A stretch of 64,000 bases of DNA from Synechococcus sp. M16.1 (GTDB lineage: Bacteria > Cyanobacteriota > Cyanobacteriia > PCC-6307 > Cyanobiaceae), in the NCBI RefSeq assembly GCF_014279895.1, contig NZ_CP047954.1, forward strand, positions 1,364,001 through 1,428,000, read 5' to 3'. Positions 29,274 through 38,069 of this stretch are shown in pieces. The position numbers were made by a program, and so were the translations under genes. The notes beneath the pieces are model-generated. The model did no database searches and was not told the DNA's origin. It saw only the letters and a program-made list of their open reading frames with translations. How positions within the stretch are numbered: the first letter of the stretch is position 1; each line of letters starts with the position of its first letter.

Positions 29274-30419
29274 ATGGCTCCATCCCCTCCAGAGATTCAT
29301 GTTTTGGGAGCTGGTCCCACCGGTGCCCTCACCGCTCTCGCCCTCGGCCTCCGTGGTCAGCGCGTGGTCCTGTTTGACCCGCTGACGGCATCGGAACTTC
29401 AGGCCAGAAGCCGGGCATACGCCATCACCCACTCCAGCCGCCGGTTGTTGACCAATCTGGGCCTTTGGAACGACCTGCGCGATGCCTTGGTTCCCTTCCG
29501 TGATCTGGATTTGCGGGACGGAGCCACCAACGCCCGCGTTCTCTTCGGCGAGGACGATCTGGCATCAGCCAATCGACACCACGACGGCATTGGCTGGATC
29601 CTCGATCACCGGCCCTTGATGAAGCTGTTGCTGGCTCGGCTCGAGGCCAATGGCAACGTGGCGATGCACCTGTCCGAACCAAGCCCTGATCCAAGCGCTG
29701 ATGCTCTGATCGTGGCGGCTGACGGACCTCGCTCCCCCACACGGGAGGCCTGGGGCATCCGTCACTGGGGCATCCGCTATCGCCAGGGGTGTCTGACCGC
29801 CAAAGTTGTCCTGAGGGGACTCCCCCACGACAGGGCCTGCGAGTTGTTTCGCCCGGAAGGCCCTCTCGCCGTTTTGCCCCTGGGGCAGGGCACGTTCCAG
29901 GTGGTGTGGAGTGCACCCTGGCAGCGTTGCCAGCAGCGCAGCACGTTGCAGCGCAGTGCCTTTCTCGATCAGCTGGCCGCTGTTCTACCGGAGGGGATTG
30001 AACCGGATTTCCTTCTGGATCAGCCCCGAGCCTTCCCCCAGCAATGGCTGCTGGCTCGCCGCTTTCATCTCGGACGGGGCGTGCTGATCGGCGAAGCGGG
30101 CCACCGCTGCCATCCCGTGGGAGGCCAGGGACTCAATCTCTGCTGGCGTGATGTGGAAGGTTTGTTGCGCGCCGTGGAGCGGGGCGGCAGCGCCACAACA
30201 ATCGCTCGACGCTACGGGATGAGCCGCTGGCTCGATGTGCTTCAGGTGGGTGTGGCGACGGATCTTCTGGTGCGGGTGTTCTCCAACCGCCAACCGCTGT
30301 TACTGCCCCTGCGGCGTTTGGCCCTGCTGCTGCTGAAACAGTTCTCTGGGCTGCGCCAGCTCAGCCTGCGGGCCATGAGTGACGGCCCCATGCAGCTCTG
30401 GCGGGCCTTGCCAAACTGA
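29274..30419 (+). CDS. UbiH/COQ6-type FAD-dependent monooxygenase
   Basis: 381 aa. Class A flavoprotein hydroxylase. The FAD-binding GxGxxG is GAGPTG (residues 12-17); SRAYAITHSSRRLLTNLGLW is the UbiH-family second block; LIGEAGHRCHPVGGQGLNLCWRDVEGL is the GD motif region contacting the ribityl chain. As cyanobacteria make plastoquinone rather than ubiquinone, a ring hydroxylation in plastoquinone or another quinone route is a reasonable inference but unproven. Start ATG 29274 lies about 40 bp after hli. Confidence 0.88.
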   Translation: MAPSPPEIHVLGAGPTGALTALALGLRGQRVVLFDPLTASELQARSRAYAITHSSRRLLTNLGLWNDLRDALVPFRDLDLRDGATNARVLFGEDDLASANRHHDGIGWILDHRPLMKLLLARLEANGNVAMHLSEPSPDPSADALIVAADGPRSPTREAWGIRHWGIRYRQGCLTAKVVLRGLPHDRACELFRPEGPLAVLPLGQGTFQVVWSAPWQRCQQRSTLQRSAFLDQLAAVLPEGIEPDFLLDQPRAFPQQWLLARRFHLGRGVLIGEAGHRCHPVGGQGLNLCWRDVEGLLRAVERGGSATTIARRYGMSRWLDVLQVGVATDLLVRVFSNRQPLLLPLRRLALLLLKQFSGLRQLSLRAMSDGPMQLWRALPN

Positions 30420-30439
30420 GCCAAGCGCGGGTCGCGACC

Positions 30440-30652
30440 ATGGTGATGTCCAGCCAGCGGCAACCCCCAGCAACAGACGCCTTGCTGCAATTCCTTCAGC
30501 GCCGTTTGGGGTTGAGTCCAAGCGCCCTTGAGCTGGGGCAACGCCAGGCGGAACTGGAACAAGCCCCCCTCCCGATCGTGCTGTGGAGCTTCGGGTTGTT
30601 GAGTTTGCAGCAGTTGGAAGACGTCTTCGACTGGCAGAACAGTCAGCCGTAG
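30440..30652 (+). CDS. DUF2949 family protein
   Basis: 70 aa, soluble. [51 protein letters not shown] matches DUF2949, a short cyanobacterial family of unknown function with a conserved helix-LPIVLW-turn-helix layout. A second ATG two codons later (30446) is an alternative start. It follows the hydroxylase by 20 bp and overlaps the convergent apt gene by 10 bp. Confidence 0.85.
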   Translation: MVMSSQRQPPATDALLQFLQRRLGLSPSALELGQRQAELEQAPLPIVLWSFGLLSLQQLEDVFDWQNSQP

Positions 30653-31194
30653 CGCAACAACGCGTCCACGGGCTGGCCTGCGGGCAAGGCTTGACGGCCT
30701 CCAAGCCCTGCCAGCTCGATCACAAAGGCAAAGCCCACCAAGCAACCACCGGCCTGCTCCACCAGTTGTCCCGTTGCTGCAGCCGTTCCACCGGTGGCCA
30801 ACAGATCGTCCACCACCAGCACCCGGGGTGAATTCTCAAATGCATCGGCTTGGATCTCCAGCCGATCGGTGCCGTACTCCAAGGCGTAATCCAGACCCAC
30901 CACCTCACCGGGCAGCTTTCCGGGCTTCCGGACAGGCACGAAGCCAAGCCGTCGGTCGCTGGCCAAAGGTGCCCCAAAAATGAATCCCCGGGATTCGATC
31001 CCCACGATCAGATCAGGCTTCACCTGGTCGCAGAACGCACCCAGCTGGCGGATCACCTCGGCCATGGCTTCGGGCGACCGCAGCATCGGGTTGATGTCTC
31101 GAAACAGAATTCCAGGCTTGGGAAAATCTGGAATTGAGCGAATGTGCGACTGAAGATCCAAATCCAGGTGACGCAATGGCGGTGCCCCTGGCAT
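30643..31194 (-). CDS. apt: Adenine phosphoribosyltransferase
   Basis: 183 aa. Salvages adenine with PRPP to AMP. The family block [19 protein letters not shown] is near the N-terminus, [16 protein letters not shown] in the middle, and the PRPP-binding loop [16 protein letters not shown] near residue 128. Two consecutive ATGs (31197, 31194) could start it; the longer frame to 31374 would run antisense through the neighbour. The start lies only about 10 bp from the divergent DUF3038 start. Confidence 0.95.
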   Translation of the reverse strand: MPGAPPLRHLDLDLQSHIRSIPDFPKPGILFRDINPMLRSPEAMAEVIRQLGAFCDQVKPDLIVGIESRGFIFGAPLASDRRLGFVPVRKPGKLPGEVVGLDYALEYGTDRLEIQADAFENSPRVLVVDDLLATGGTAAATGQLVEQAGGCLVGFAFVIELAGLGGRQALPAGQPVDALLRYG

Positions 31195-31204
31195 CATCGC
31201 AGCC

Positions 31205-31753
31205 ATGACTGAAGCTCCAGCCCCCAGCGCACCCACCGACGGCGCGCGTCTCAGCCGACGGGGCGTCGAGCGTCTCGACCTGTTGCTACTGACCATTGAG
31301 GCTCTCGACCTCAATGGTGGCGAGGCGATGGTCTGGACCAGCCAGCAGATGGGACTCCAGGCGCAATTCCCCAACCGGGTTGAACTTTGGAAGCGGCGCT
31401 GTCACAACCCGCTTCGGCGCACCACCCGGCGGGACCAGCTCGACCCGGTGGACGCCGAATCGCTGATCTGCCTGGTGTGTGCCATGGCTGATCGGCTCTA
31501 CCCCATGCTCCATCAACTCCTTTCGAGCCGCGAACCGGAACAGCTCACCCAACAGCGTTGGCAGTTGTTCCACGAGCGCCTGCGGGACCTGATTGAGGAG
31601 CGGATGAATCAGCGCCGGGAAGCCGTTGTTCGCCTGCTCACGATGGAGCCGGCGGGCCCTGTGCACCGTCAGCTGATCAGCACCCTGGCGTTCTGCGCAG
31701 GCCCAGGAGGAATCGATCGTCTTCGCGCAACCCTGCTCGACCCCACGCCCTAG
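31205..31753 (+). CDS. DUF3038 family protein
   Basis: 182 aa, soluble and helical. The region [21 protein letters not shown] and the following [11 protein letters not shown], with [20 protein letters not shown], match the cyanobacterial DUF3038 family of unknown function. It is followed after 7 bp by a DUF4335 gene, a pairing I believe recurs in cyanobacteria. Its promoter must overlap the apt coding region, because the divergent start codons are about 10 bp apart. Confidence 0.85.
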   Translation: MTEAPAPSAPTDGARLSRRGVERLDLLLLTIEALDLNGGEAMVWTSQQMGLQAQFPNRVELWKRRCHNPLRRTTRRDQLDPVDAESLICLVCAMADRLYPMLHQLLSSREPEQLTQQRWQLFHERLRDLIEERMNQRREAVVRLLTMEPAGPVHRQLISTLAFCAGPGGIDRLRATLLDPTP

Positions 31754-31760
31754 GCCGACC

Positions 31761-32375
31761 ATGTTGAAAACGACATACCAATACGAACAGACCGCAGCAC
31801 GGCTGGTGGTGGAGGGCTTGCCTGACCTCTCCGCCGGACATTCGAATGAAGTGATCGGCATCCTGTCGTCCTGGCGGCTGCAGTTGATCGGAGCACCGGA
31901 ACTGGAAGGCACTCGAGATCATCTCGAGGCTCTGATGGCAGCGGTGATGCCCTACGCAAGGCATCGCTTGTCCGGCGTGCAGCGCCGGTTTGGCCTGGAA
32001 AACGGTTTTGTGAGCATCGCGCCGGATCAGGCCAACCATCGGCTGGAACTGCGCAGCAGCCGAGAGGGCGTTGAGCCTCTGCAACTGAAGCTCGATGACG
32101 CCGAACTGGCCGATCTGGTGCGTTGCCTCGATCGCTTGCGGCTCGACAACCGGGTCAAGCTGGCCTGGACGTTCCCCGAGGACCGCCCGTTGAAGCGTCA
32201 GGAGATCGTCGATCGCATTCCTCTGCAGAAACGCCTCGGACCTCCCCTTCTGGCTGGTGTTGCTCTGGCGTGCAGCATCGCCACCGCCTGGCTTGTGCCT
32301 CTTCCCCAGGAAACCAAGGAGACATCGCCAACACCGGCACCGGTGGGCAAGCCTGAAACGCAGTCCGACCGTTGA
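31761..32375 (+). CDS. DUF4335 family protein with C-terminal membrane span
   Basis: 204 aa. The N-terminal 160 residues form the DUF4335 region (TYQYEQTAARLVVEGLPDLS, ILSSWRLQLIG, LEALMAAVMPYARHRLSG). A hydrophobic segment at about residues 168-186 (LLAGVALACSIATAWLVPLP) probably anchors it to a membrane, leaving a short Pro/Thr-rich tail. Function unknown. The 7-bp gap to the DUF3038 gene suggests the two work together. Confidence 0.83.
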   Translation: MLKTTYQYEQTAARLVVEGLPDLSAGHSNEVIGILSSWRLQLIGAPELEGTRDHLEALMAAVMPYARHRLSGVQRRFGLENGFVSIAPDQANHRLELRSSREGVEPLQLKLDDAELADLVRCLDRLRLDNRVKLAWTFPEDRPLKRQEIVDRIPLQKRLGPPLLAGVALACSIATAWLVPLPQETKETSPTPAPVGKPETQSDR

Positions 32376-32434
32376 CGTGCAGGAAACACGCTTCAGAATC
32401 GCCGCAGTGACGGCACCCTGATCACACCGATGCC

Positions 32435-32803
32435 ATGAGGAAGGCGCGCCGAAGCAGCAAACGTGATCAACGACGGGTCTTCCGCCCCCGTCGTCGCTTC
32501 CCCTATGGCCCCGTCCTGCGTCAGTTGACGGTTGTCGTGCTGATGCTGGCTGCTGCCGCAGGGATTGCAGTGCTGCTGAATCAGCTGCCCCAGCAGGTGG
32601 ACATCATGCTGCTGCTGAGCAAGGCCATTGATGACCTGATCGGCGGCGTTCAGCAACTGCTGGAAGCCATGCTCGGGCTCGCCGCCATCGTGCTGGTCGC
32701 TGCTATCGCACTTCTGGCGGGCATCCTCTTGCTTGGTGCGCTCTGGAGGTTGATTCGCATCATCCGACTGGTGTTGTCGCCCCCTATTCAAGGCAGGCGC
32801 TGA
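32435..32803 (+). CDS. Small basic two-span membrane protein, unknown
   Basis: 122 aa. The first 25 residues are very basic (many Arg/Lys), followed by a membrane segment at about 29-50, an amphipathic loop, and a second segment at about 80-105, with a basic C-terminus. The charge pattern suggests both termini lie in the cytoplasm. No family recognised. It is separated from the DUF4335 gene by 59 bp. Confidence 0.68.
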   Translation: MRKARRSSKRDQRRVFRPRRRFPYGPVLRQLTVVVLMLAAAAGIAVLLNQLPQQVDIMLLLSKAIDDLIGGVQQLLEAMLGLAAIVLVAAIALLAGILLLGALWRLIRIIRLVLSPPIQGRR

Positions 32804-32897
32804 AGCCGAAAGCACCAGACATTCCGTAACAAATCGGACCAGATCGACCCCGCAGATTGCAGCGCTGGCAGAACTGAACTGGCGATCCACCGAAAGC

Positions 32898-33812
32898 ATG
32901 AGCCAGCCCGTCGACCACGACATGACAGCCGTCCTCGAGGCCATCGATCACTACAGCGATGGCGACGTCGACCAACCGCAGGAAATCATGGTGGAGCTGC
33001 AGGAGGGTTGCTCCAACAAGCACAAACGGCTGAACAAAAAGGTCTACGAAAAAGAGCTGGCCAAACTCCAGACGGAACTGGTGAAGATGCAGTACTGGGT
33101 GAAAGTCACCGGCTTTCGCATGATCATCCTGTTCGAAGGGCGGGACGCCGCAGGCAAGGGAGGATCGATTAAACGGCTGACGGAGCCCTTGAACCCCAGG
33201 GGATGCCGGGTGGTGGCCTTGGGCACGCCTTCAGAGCATCAGAAAAGCCAGTGGTATTTCCAACGCTATGTGGAGCATTTTCCCAGTGCCGGAGAAATCG
33301 TTGTCTTTGATCGGAGCTGGTACAACCGGGCCGGCGTGGAAAAGGTGATGGGCTTCGCGACACGCGAACAAGTGGAGCAGTTTTATGTGTCGTGCCCACA
33401 GTTTGAGCAAATGCTGGTGCAGGACGGAATCCTGTTACTCAAATACTGGTTCTCCATCAACGATGATGAACAGGAAAAACGTTTCCAGGAACGCATTGAT
33501 AACGAAGAGCGTCGCTGGAAGATGAGTCCGATGGACATCGAGTCGCGCAACCGCTGGGTGGAGTACTCGAAAGCGAAGGACACCATGTTTGCCAAGACGC
33601 ATATCCCGGAGGCCCCATGGTTCACCGTGGAGGCCAATGACAAGCGCCGCGCCCGCTTGAATTGCCTGCGCCACATTCTCAGCAAGGTGCCCTATGAAGA
33701 CATGACACCGCCACCCATCAAGATGCCGAAGCGCCCGAAGCAAGGAAGCTACAAACGGCCTCCTTTCAACGAGCAATTCTTTGTACCTAACAACTATCCA
33801 TACAAGGACTGA
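32898..33812 (+). CDS. ppk2: Polyphosphate kinase 2
   Basis: 304 aa. PPK2 enzymes transfer phosphate between polyphosphate and nucleotides, usually making ADP/GDP into triphosphates. The single P-loop is FEGRDAAGKGGSIKRL (about residues 75-90), the Walker B/lid region VVFDRSWYNRAGVE follows, and the lid Arg cluster is in RIDNEERRWKMSP. RVVALGTPSEHQKSQWYFQRY is a further PPK2 block. One-domain, class I-like length. It is followed by a clear terminator. Direction in vivo is not readable from sequence. Confidence 0.95.
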   Translation: MSQPVDHDMTAVLEAIDHYSDGDVDQPQEIMVELQEGCSNKHKRLNKKVYEKELAKLQTELVKMQYWVKVTGFRMIILFEGRDAAGKGGSIKRLTEPLNPRGCRVVALGTPSEHQKSQWYFQRYVEHFPSAGEIVVFDRSWYNRAGVEKVMGFATREQVEQFYVSCPQFEQMLVQDGILLLKYWFSINDDEQEKRFQERIDNEERRWKMSPMDIESRNRWVEYSKAKDTMFAKTHIPEAPWFTVEANDKRRARLNCLRHILSKVPYEDMTPPPIKMPKRPKQGSYKRPPFNEQFFVPNNYPYKD

Positions 33813-33864
33813 GAAAACAGTGAGCAAAAGAGAAAAGCAATAATTTCAGGGCAACTATTAGCTT

Positions 33865-33892
33865 GGGCTGCTTCAATCAAGCAGCCCTTTTT
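33865..33892 (+). terminator. Rho-independent terminator after ppk2
   Basis: A 9-bp stem GGGCTGCTT / AAGCAGCCC with a 5-nt loop is followed by five T residues. It lies in an A/T-rich 185-bp gap (33813-33998) that contains nothing else I can support. Confidence 0.92.
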
Positions 33893-33998
33893 CATGCGAA
33901 AAATAATTATTTTTACGTTCACTTACTCAAGTAAAAGCTAGCCGACCCGCAAAAAACCACCTCGCTTGGCTTGAGGTCACACAGCAGCACGCTTTAAG

Positions 33999-34262
33999 GT
34001 GATCGACCATCCAGTTCTGCAGGCTTTGCTCGGTTCCTGGCAAGTCCTAATGCGGTGTATCGCCAGCGCACTGTTCCTGGTGGCCCATGGTCTGCTGGTG
34101 CTGGAGCACATCACCATTGGAACGGCACTGCATGGGATTGCGGAGTTGTTCCTTGCCCCCTGGGCCATCCGCCACAAAGCCTGGGACATCATCGTGATCG
34201 GACTGATTTTCTGCGTCTTCGACCTGTGGGGAACGCTGCGTCTGACCGGCGTGTTGGTCTAA
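33999..34262 (+). CDS. Small hydrophobic membrane protein, unknown
   Basis: 87 aa from GTG 33999. Hydrophobic stretches at about residues 17-38, 44-57 and 63-84 (IIVIGLIFCVFDLWGTLRLT) suggest two or three membrane segments. No family recognised. No strong ribosome-binding site is seen. The upstream 180 bp is A/T-rich. The continuous frame and regular membrane pattern support a real gene. Confidence 0.6.
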   Translation: MIDHPVLQALLGSWQVLMRCIASALFLVAHGLLVLEHITIGTALHGIAELFLAPWAIRHKAWDIIVIGLIFCVFDLWGTLRLTGVLV

Positions 34263-34268
34263 GGCCCT

Positions 34269-34379
34269 TCAACCACTCAGCCTCTGGGACCAAAACCCAA
34301 ACAGCTGCCACGACGACCAGAGGAACATCCCCAGGAAGACCCAGTTCAGCCAAGCCGGACGTCGGTCGTTTTCAAACAT
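34269..34379 (-). CDS. Candidate 36-residue single-span membrane protein
   Basis: ATG 34379 to TGA 34269 encodes a short protein with a charged N-terminus (MFENDRRPAW) and one hydrophobic, Trp- and Phe-rich segment (WVFLGMFLWSSWQLFGFW). GAGAG lies immediately upstream of the ATG. It occupies most of the gap between two other small genes on opposite strands. The composition is like small thylakoid or membrane subunits, but no family is recognised. Could be a chance frame. Confidence 0.42.
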   Translation of the reverse strand: MFENDRRPAWLNWVFLGMFLWSSWQLFGFWSQRLSG

Positions 34380-34428
34380 CTCTCAGGACAGCGAAAGGCG
34401 ACACCTGACCTTATCGGTGTCGACCGGA

Positions 34429-34650
34429 TCACTTCGCCGACGAACTCCAATCGGCGGAACGAAACGACACATTGGCACCACCACTACGTTTCAGGTCGTG
34501 CATGCCCTCCAGCTGGTTGTACACCGACAAGAGCTGCCGCCGCATGTGGTCGGTATGGGGCAGATCAGCGATCAAACGCAACACATCCTCCAGGGATCGC
34601 TTGGCATCGATTACCAAACGACAATCGGGGCTGCCAGGCTCGTCTCGCAT
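34429..34650 (-). CDS. Small soluble protein, unknown
   Basis: 73 aa. The central part CRLVIDAKRSLEDVLRLIADLPHTDHMRRQLLSVYNQLEGMHDLKR has regular helical heptads and balanced charge typical of a folded helical hairpin. No family recognised. It lies 89 bp beyond the arsJ 3' end on the same strand. Frame quality and codon use resemble the surrounding genes. Confidence 0.6.
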   Translation of the reverse strand: MRDEPGSPDCRLVIDAKRSLEDVLRLIADLPHTDHMRRQLLSVYNQLEGMHDLKRSGGANVSFRSADWSSSAK

Positions 34651-34739
34651 AGGATCTGAAGCGATTTAATCCATTCAGCAGAAAATCTCTGCTTGCGGGT
34701 GTCTGATCCCATACCAACGCGGCGATATTCAGCAGAAAT

Positions 34740-35987
34740 TCAGAGTTTGGCCACAACCGGCAATCTGAGGCTGCTGAACCACGACAACAACACCAGCAGG
34801 GATGAAGCCCAGAGGCAGGCCTGCATGCCCGCGGCTTCGGTTCGGCCGAGCATGAACACTGCCCCTGAGAGCAACGTGCCCATCAAGCGTCCGGCCGCAT
34901 TGGCCATGTAATAGAAGCCCACATTGAGGCTGACGCTCTCCGCATCGGTGTAAGCCAGCACCATGTAGGAGTGGATCGACGAATTCATCGCGAACACCAC
35001 CCCAAAGGCGGCTAGGCCTGCGGTGATGGCGACCGCCACATCCACCTGGCGCCACAGCGCCACCGAGATCAGGGCGGGAATGGCGGTGAGCAGAGCACTC
35101 CAGAACTGCACAGCAGATGCTCCCGGGGATGTGGTCTGCCCCCAGAGCCGTCTCAGACCAGGCGATGATCCCTGAACGATCCCGTAGCCAATCACCCAGA
35201 GACCAAGGAAGCCACCGATCTCCCAGAAACTCCAACCCAGGGAGGCCTCAAGGAACACGGGCAAAGCCACCACGAACCAAACATCCCGGGCACCAAACAG
35301 AAAGAAGCGCGCCAGGGACAGCACGTTGATGCCCTGGGATTTGGAGAACAGCGAGGAGAAGGCCGGCTTGGACTTCATCTTTCCGATCTCCCCGGGCAGC
35401 ACCAGCGTGAGCAGGAAGGCCAGGGCCAGACCTGCCGCCATCCAGCCCACGGCAGCATTGAAGCCAAAGGCGGTGAGCAGCACCCCACCGAGGAAGAAGC
35501 CCACACCCTTGAGGGCGTTCTTGGATCCCGTGAGGATCGCCACCCACTTGAACAGCTGCTGCTGCCCCTGCTGCTGATCCTCCGGCGTTTCCGAAACCAC
35601 CGTCTTGATGGCACTCTTGGCGCTCATCTTGTTGAGATCTTTGGCGATGCCGCTGATGGCCTGAGCGGTCATCACATAGATCACGCTCAACAGTTTCGGC
35701 CAACTGGCGGCGACGGGCATCAGCATCAACAACGCAAGAATCTGCAGCAGCGTTCCCACCCAGAGGGTGAGCCGAAGCCCATAGCGGGCACCGATCCAAC
35801 CGCCGTACAGGTTGGTGAGCACCCCAAACAGCTCATAAAAGAGAAACAGGAAGGCGATCTCGAGGGTGGTGTAGCCGAGTTGATGGAAGTGGAACACCAC
35901 CAACATCCGCAGGGCCCCATCGGTGAGCGTGAAGGCCCAGTAGTTGGCGGTGACAATGCCGTATTGCTGCAGAGGGGAGAGCTTCAT
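34740..35987 (-). CDS. arsJ: ArsJ organoarsenical efflux MFS transporter
   Basis: 415 aa, about 12 membrane segments of the major facilitator superfamily. The N-terminus [34 protein letters not shown] and the loop [22 protein letters not shown] are hallmarks of ArsJ, which exports 1-arseno-3-phosphoglycerate. The start overlaps the stop of the upstream GAPDH gene by 4 bp (ATGA), the arrangement expected for the arsenate pathway in which a dedicated GAPDH makes the substrate. An ArsR repressor gene is divergent. Confidence 0.92.
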   Translation of the reverse strand: MKLSPLQQYGIVTANYWAFTLTDGALRMLVVFHFHQLGYTTLEIAFLFLFYELFGVLTNLYGGWIGARYGLRLTLWVGTLLQILALLMLMPVAASWPKLLSVIYVMTAQAISGIAKDLNKMSAKSAIKTVVSETPEDQQQGQQQLFKWVAILTGSKNALKGVGFFLGGVLLTAFGFNAAVGWMAAGLALAFLLTLVLPGEIGKMKSKPAFSSLFSKSQGINVLSLARFFLFGARDVWFVVALPVFLEASLGWSFWEIGGFLGLWVIGYGIVQGSSPGLRRLWGQTTSPGASAVQFWSALLTAIPALISVALWRQVDVAVAITAGLAAFGVVFAMNSSIHSYMVLAYTDAESVSLNVGFYYMANAAGRLMGTLLSGAVFMLGRTEAAGMQACLWASSLLVLLSWFSSLRLPVVAKL

Positions 35988-37006
35988 CCGTCCAGACCAA
36001 CCACGTGGCAGGTGAGATCGGCCATGCGGCAGCTGTAGCCCCATTCGTTGTCGTACCAGGCAAACACCTTCAACTGGTTGCCATCAACAACCATCGTCGA
36101 GAGGGCATCGACAATCGAGCTGCGGTTGTCGTTGGTGTAGTCGCACGACACCAACGGGCGTTCCTCGTAACCCAGGATTCCCTTCAGAGGCCCTTCCGCA
36201 GCTGCTTGGAACGCAGTATTCACCTGCTCCACCGTGACGCTCTGCTTGAGCTCGAACACCGCATCGGTGAGCGATCCATTCAGCAGGGGAACACGAACGG
36301 CATGACCGTTGAGTTTGCCCTTCAGCTCAGGAAAGATCATCGCGATCGCCTTGGCCGAACCGGTGGTGGTGGGAATGAGTGAGCTGAGCCCGGAGCGTGC
36401 CCGGCGCAGGTCGCTTTTGAAGGAATCGATCGGCACCTGGGTGTTGGTGATGTCGTGAATGGTGGTGATCAGGCCGTGCTCGATGCCGAAGCTCTCGTGC
36501 ACCACCTTCACCACAGGCGCCAGGCAGTTGGTGGTGCAGGAGGCGGCCGTCACCAACTTGTGGCGCGCCGGTTCATAGAGGTGGTGATTGATCCCGTAAA
36601 CGATGTTGAGCGCGTCCTCACCGGCAACCACACCCTTCACGGGACAGGCCACCACCACCCGTTTGAGGCCCAGCTGATCGAAATAGGGATTGAGCGTCTC
36701 CGGCGTTTTGATCTTGCCGCTGGCTTCAAGCACCATCTCCACCCCCCGATCGCTCCAAGGCACGGCGGTGGGGTCCTTCTCGCTGGACCAGGTGAGGGCG
36801 GATCCCTCCACGCTGAATCCATCAGCACTGCTGGTGATGCCTCGATCCCAGCGACCATGCACAGAATCGAACTCCAGCAGGTGGGCCGCCGTTGCTGCAT
36901 CGCCAGCGGGATCATTGACATGCACCAGTTCGATGCCGGGCCGTCCCCAGAGGGCCCGGAACACCAGGCGACCAATCCGTCCAAAGCCATTGATGCCGAT
37001 CCGCAT
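35984..37006 (-). CDS. ArsJ-associated glyceraldehyde-3-phosphate dehydrogenase
   Basis: 340 aa. The NAD-binding [10 protein letters not shown] is at the N-terminus and the catalytic Cys is in [17 protein letters not shown] 37006 has AAAGGAGCTGGT upstream, a strong ribosome-binding site, so the longer frame to 37024 is rejected. In this context it should use arsenate in place of phosphate, giving unstable 1-arseno-3-phosphoglycerate for ArsJ to expel. This is a second GAPDH besides the photosynthetic enzyme presumably elsewhere. Coupled by ATGA to arsJ. Confidence 0.92.
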   Translation of the reverse strand: MRIGINGFGRIGRLVFRALWGRPGIELVHVNDPAGDAATAAHLLEFDSVHGRWDRGITSSADGFSVEGSALTWSSEKDPTAVPWSDRGVEMVLEASGKIKTPETLNPYFDQLGLKRVVVACPVKGVVAGEDALNIVYGINHHLYEPARHKLVTAASCTTNCLAPVVKVVHESFGIEHGLITTIHDITNTQVPIDSFKSDLRRARSGLSSLIPTTTGSAKAIAMIFPELKGKLNGHAVRVPLLNGSLTDAVFELKQSVTVEQVNTAFQAAAEGPLKGILGYEERPLVSCDYTNDNRSSIVDALSTMVVDGNQLKVFAWYDNEWGYSCRMADLTCHVVGLDG

Positions 37007-37023
37007 ACCAGCTCCTTTGATCA

Positions 37024-37039
37024 ATCAAATTATGTTGAT
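37024..37039. promoter_or_regulatory. ArsR-type operator between gapdh-arsJ and arsR
   Basis: A perfect inverted repeat ATCAA-N6-TTGAT, the pattern bound by ArsR/SmtB repressors, lies between the divergent starts at 37006 and 37067. The flanks extend the symmetry outward (GATCAA at 37019 and TTGATC at 37035). It is well placed to repress both directions until arsenite binds ArsR. Confidence 0.85.
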
Positions 37040-37066
37040 CCAAACAGAGCGGGGGACACTGCTCTT

Positions 37067-37384
37067 GTGATCCAGAACACCCTCAACAGGGAGCAGTCGA
37101 GGCAGCTGCTCAAAGCACTGGCCGACCCGATCCGTCTCGACGTGATCCATGCGCTGGCACAGGGGGAACGATGCGTCTGTGACCTCACCGGTGAGCTCAA
37201 CCTCTCCCAGTCGAAGCTCTCGTTCCATCTCAGGGTGCTGCGAGAGGCGGGGCTGGTGACGGATCGGCAGAGCGGCCGATGGATCTACTACCGCCTGCAA
37301 CCGGACGCCCTGGCAGCCCTGGAAGCCTGGCTGGCCGAACTGCGCCTCCACTGCAGCCAGAGCGCTGCCCCCTGCCCGAGCTGA
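37067..37384 (+). CDS. arsR: ArsR-family arsenic-responsive repressor
   Basis: 105 aa from GTG 37067. A winged-helix fold: LLKALADPIRLDVIHALAQGERCVCDL, then the recognition helix region LNLSQSKLSFHLRVLREAGLV and the wing DRQSGRWIYYRL. Cys36 and Cys38 (CVC) match the arsenite-binding motif of ArsR; the third classical Cys (CVCDLC) is Thr here, and Cys96 or Cys103 may supply it. Divergent from gapdh-arsJ with the operator between. The DUF938 gene starts 3 bp after its stop. Confidence 0.93.
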   Translation: MIQNTLNREQSRQLLKALADPIRLDVIHALAQGERCVCDLTGELNLSQSKLSFHLRVLREAGLVTDRQSGRWIYYRLQPDALAALEAWLAELRLHCSQSAAPCPS

Positions 37385-37386
37385 CG

Positions 37387-38004
37387 ATGGACCAACGGCT
37401 TTTCTTCCCGGCCACGGAACGCAACCGCGGCCCCATCGGAGATCTGCTGAAGCAGCTCTTGCCTGGCTCAGGAGCCGTGCTGGAGCTGGCCAGCGGCAGT
37501 GGTGAGCATGCCGTCTGCTTTCAGCAGCGCTTTCCCCATCTGCGCTGGCAGGCCAGCGATCCGGATCCAGACCATCGCGCCAGCATCAACGCCTGGATCC
37601 AGCACCAGGGTCTGAGCCAGGTGATGCCAGCAGCCCTCAACCTCGATGTTGAACACCGCCCCTGGCCCCTGCCCCAGAACCTCCAAGGGGCCGTGAAGGC
37701 TGTTGTGTGCATCAACCTGCTGCACATCAGCCCAGCCAGCTGCACGGATGCCGTGCTCGAGGAATCAGCCCTATTGCTGCCCAGCGGCGCCCCCTTGATC
37801 ATTTATGGCCCATTCAGGCGCAATGGTGCTCACACCAGTGCAAGCAATGCCGCCTTCGACCAATCCCTGAGAGAACGCAACCACCAATGGGGATTGCGGG
37901 AGCTGAATCACGTAACAGCCATCGCCGCCAAGGCTGGCTTCAACACCGAAAACGTGGTCTCCATGCCCGCCAACAATCTGACTTTGGTGTTTCAGCGCGC
38001 TTGA
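37387..38004 (+). CDS. DUF938 family methyltransferase-like protein
   Basis: 205 aa. Class I SAM-dependent methyltransferase fold: the glycine-rich loop VLELASGSGEHAVCF (about residues 31-45), then WQASDPDPDHRASI for the acidic ribose contact and VVCINLLHISP. This matches DUF938 (PF06080). Substrate unknown. It starts 3 bp after arsR, so it may be expressed with the arsenic locus, but arsenite methyltransferase (ArsM) cysteine motifs are absent. Confidence 0.87.
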   Translation: MDQRLFFPATERNRGPIGDLLKQLLPGSGAVLELASGSGEHAVCFQQRFPHLRWQASDPDPDHRASINAWIQHQGLSQVMPAALNLDVEHRPWPLPQNLQGAVKAVVCINLLHISPASCTDAVLEESALLLPSGAPLIIYGPFRRNGAHTSASNAAFDQSLRERNHQWGLRELNHVTAIAAKAGFNTENVVSMPANNLTLVFQRA

Positions 38005-38069
38005 GCCCCATCTCGCTTGCCAGCGTCTGGAAGGCCACCGACAATCACGCGGTATCTCCGGTGTGAGCG

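Noticed and set aside
36455-37066. Long upstream extension of arsR
   Set aside because: It runs antisense through the GAPDH gene and across the operator; GTG 37067 gives a normal ArsR length.
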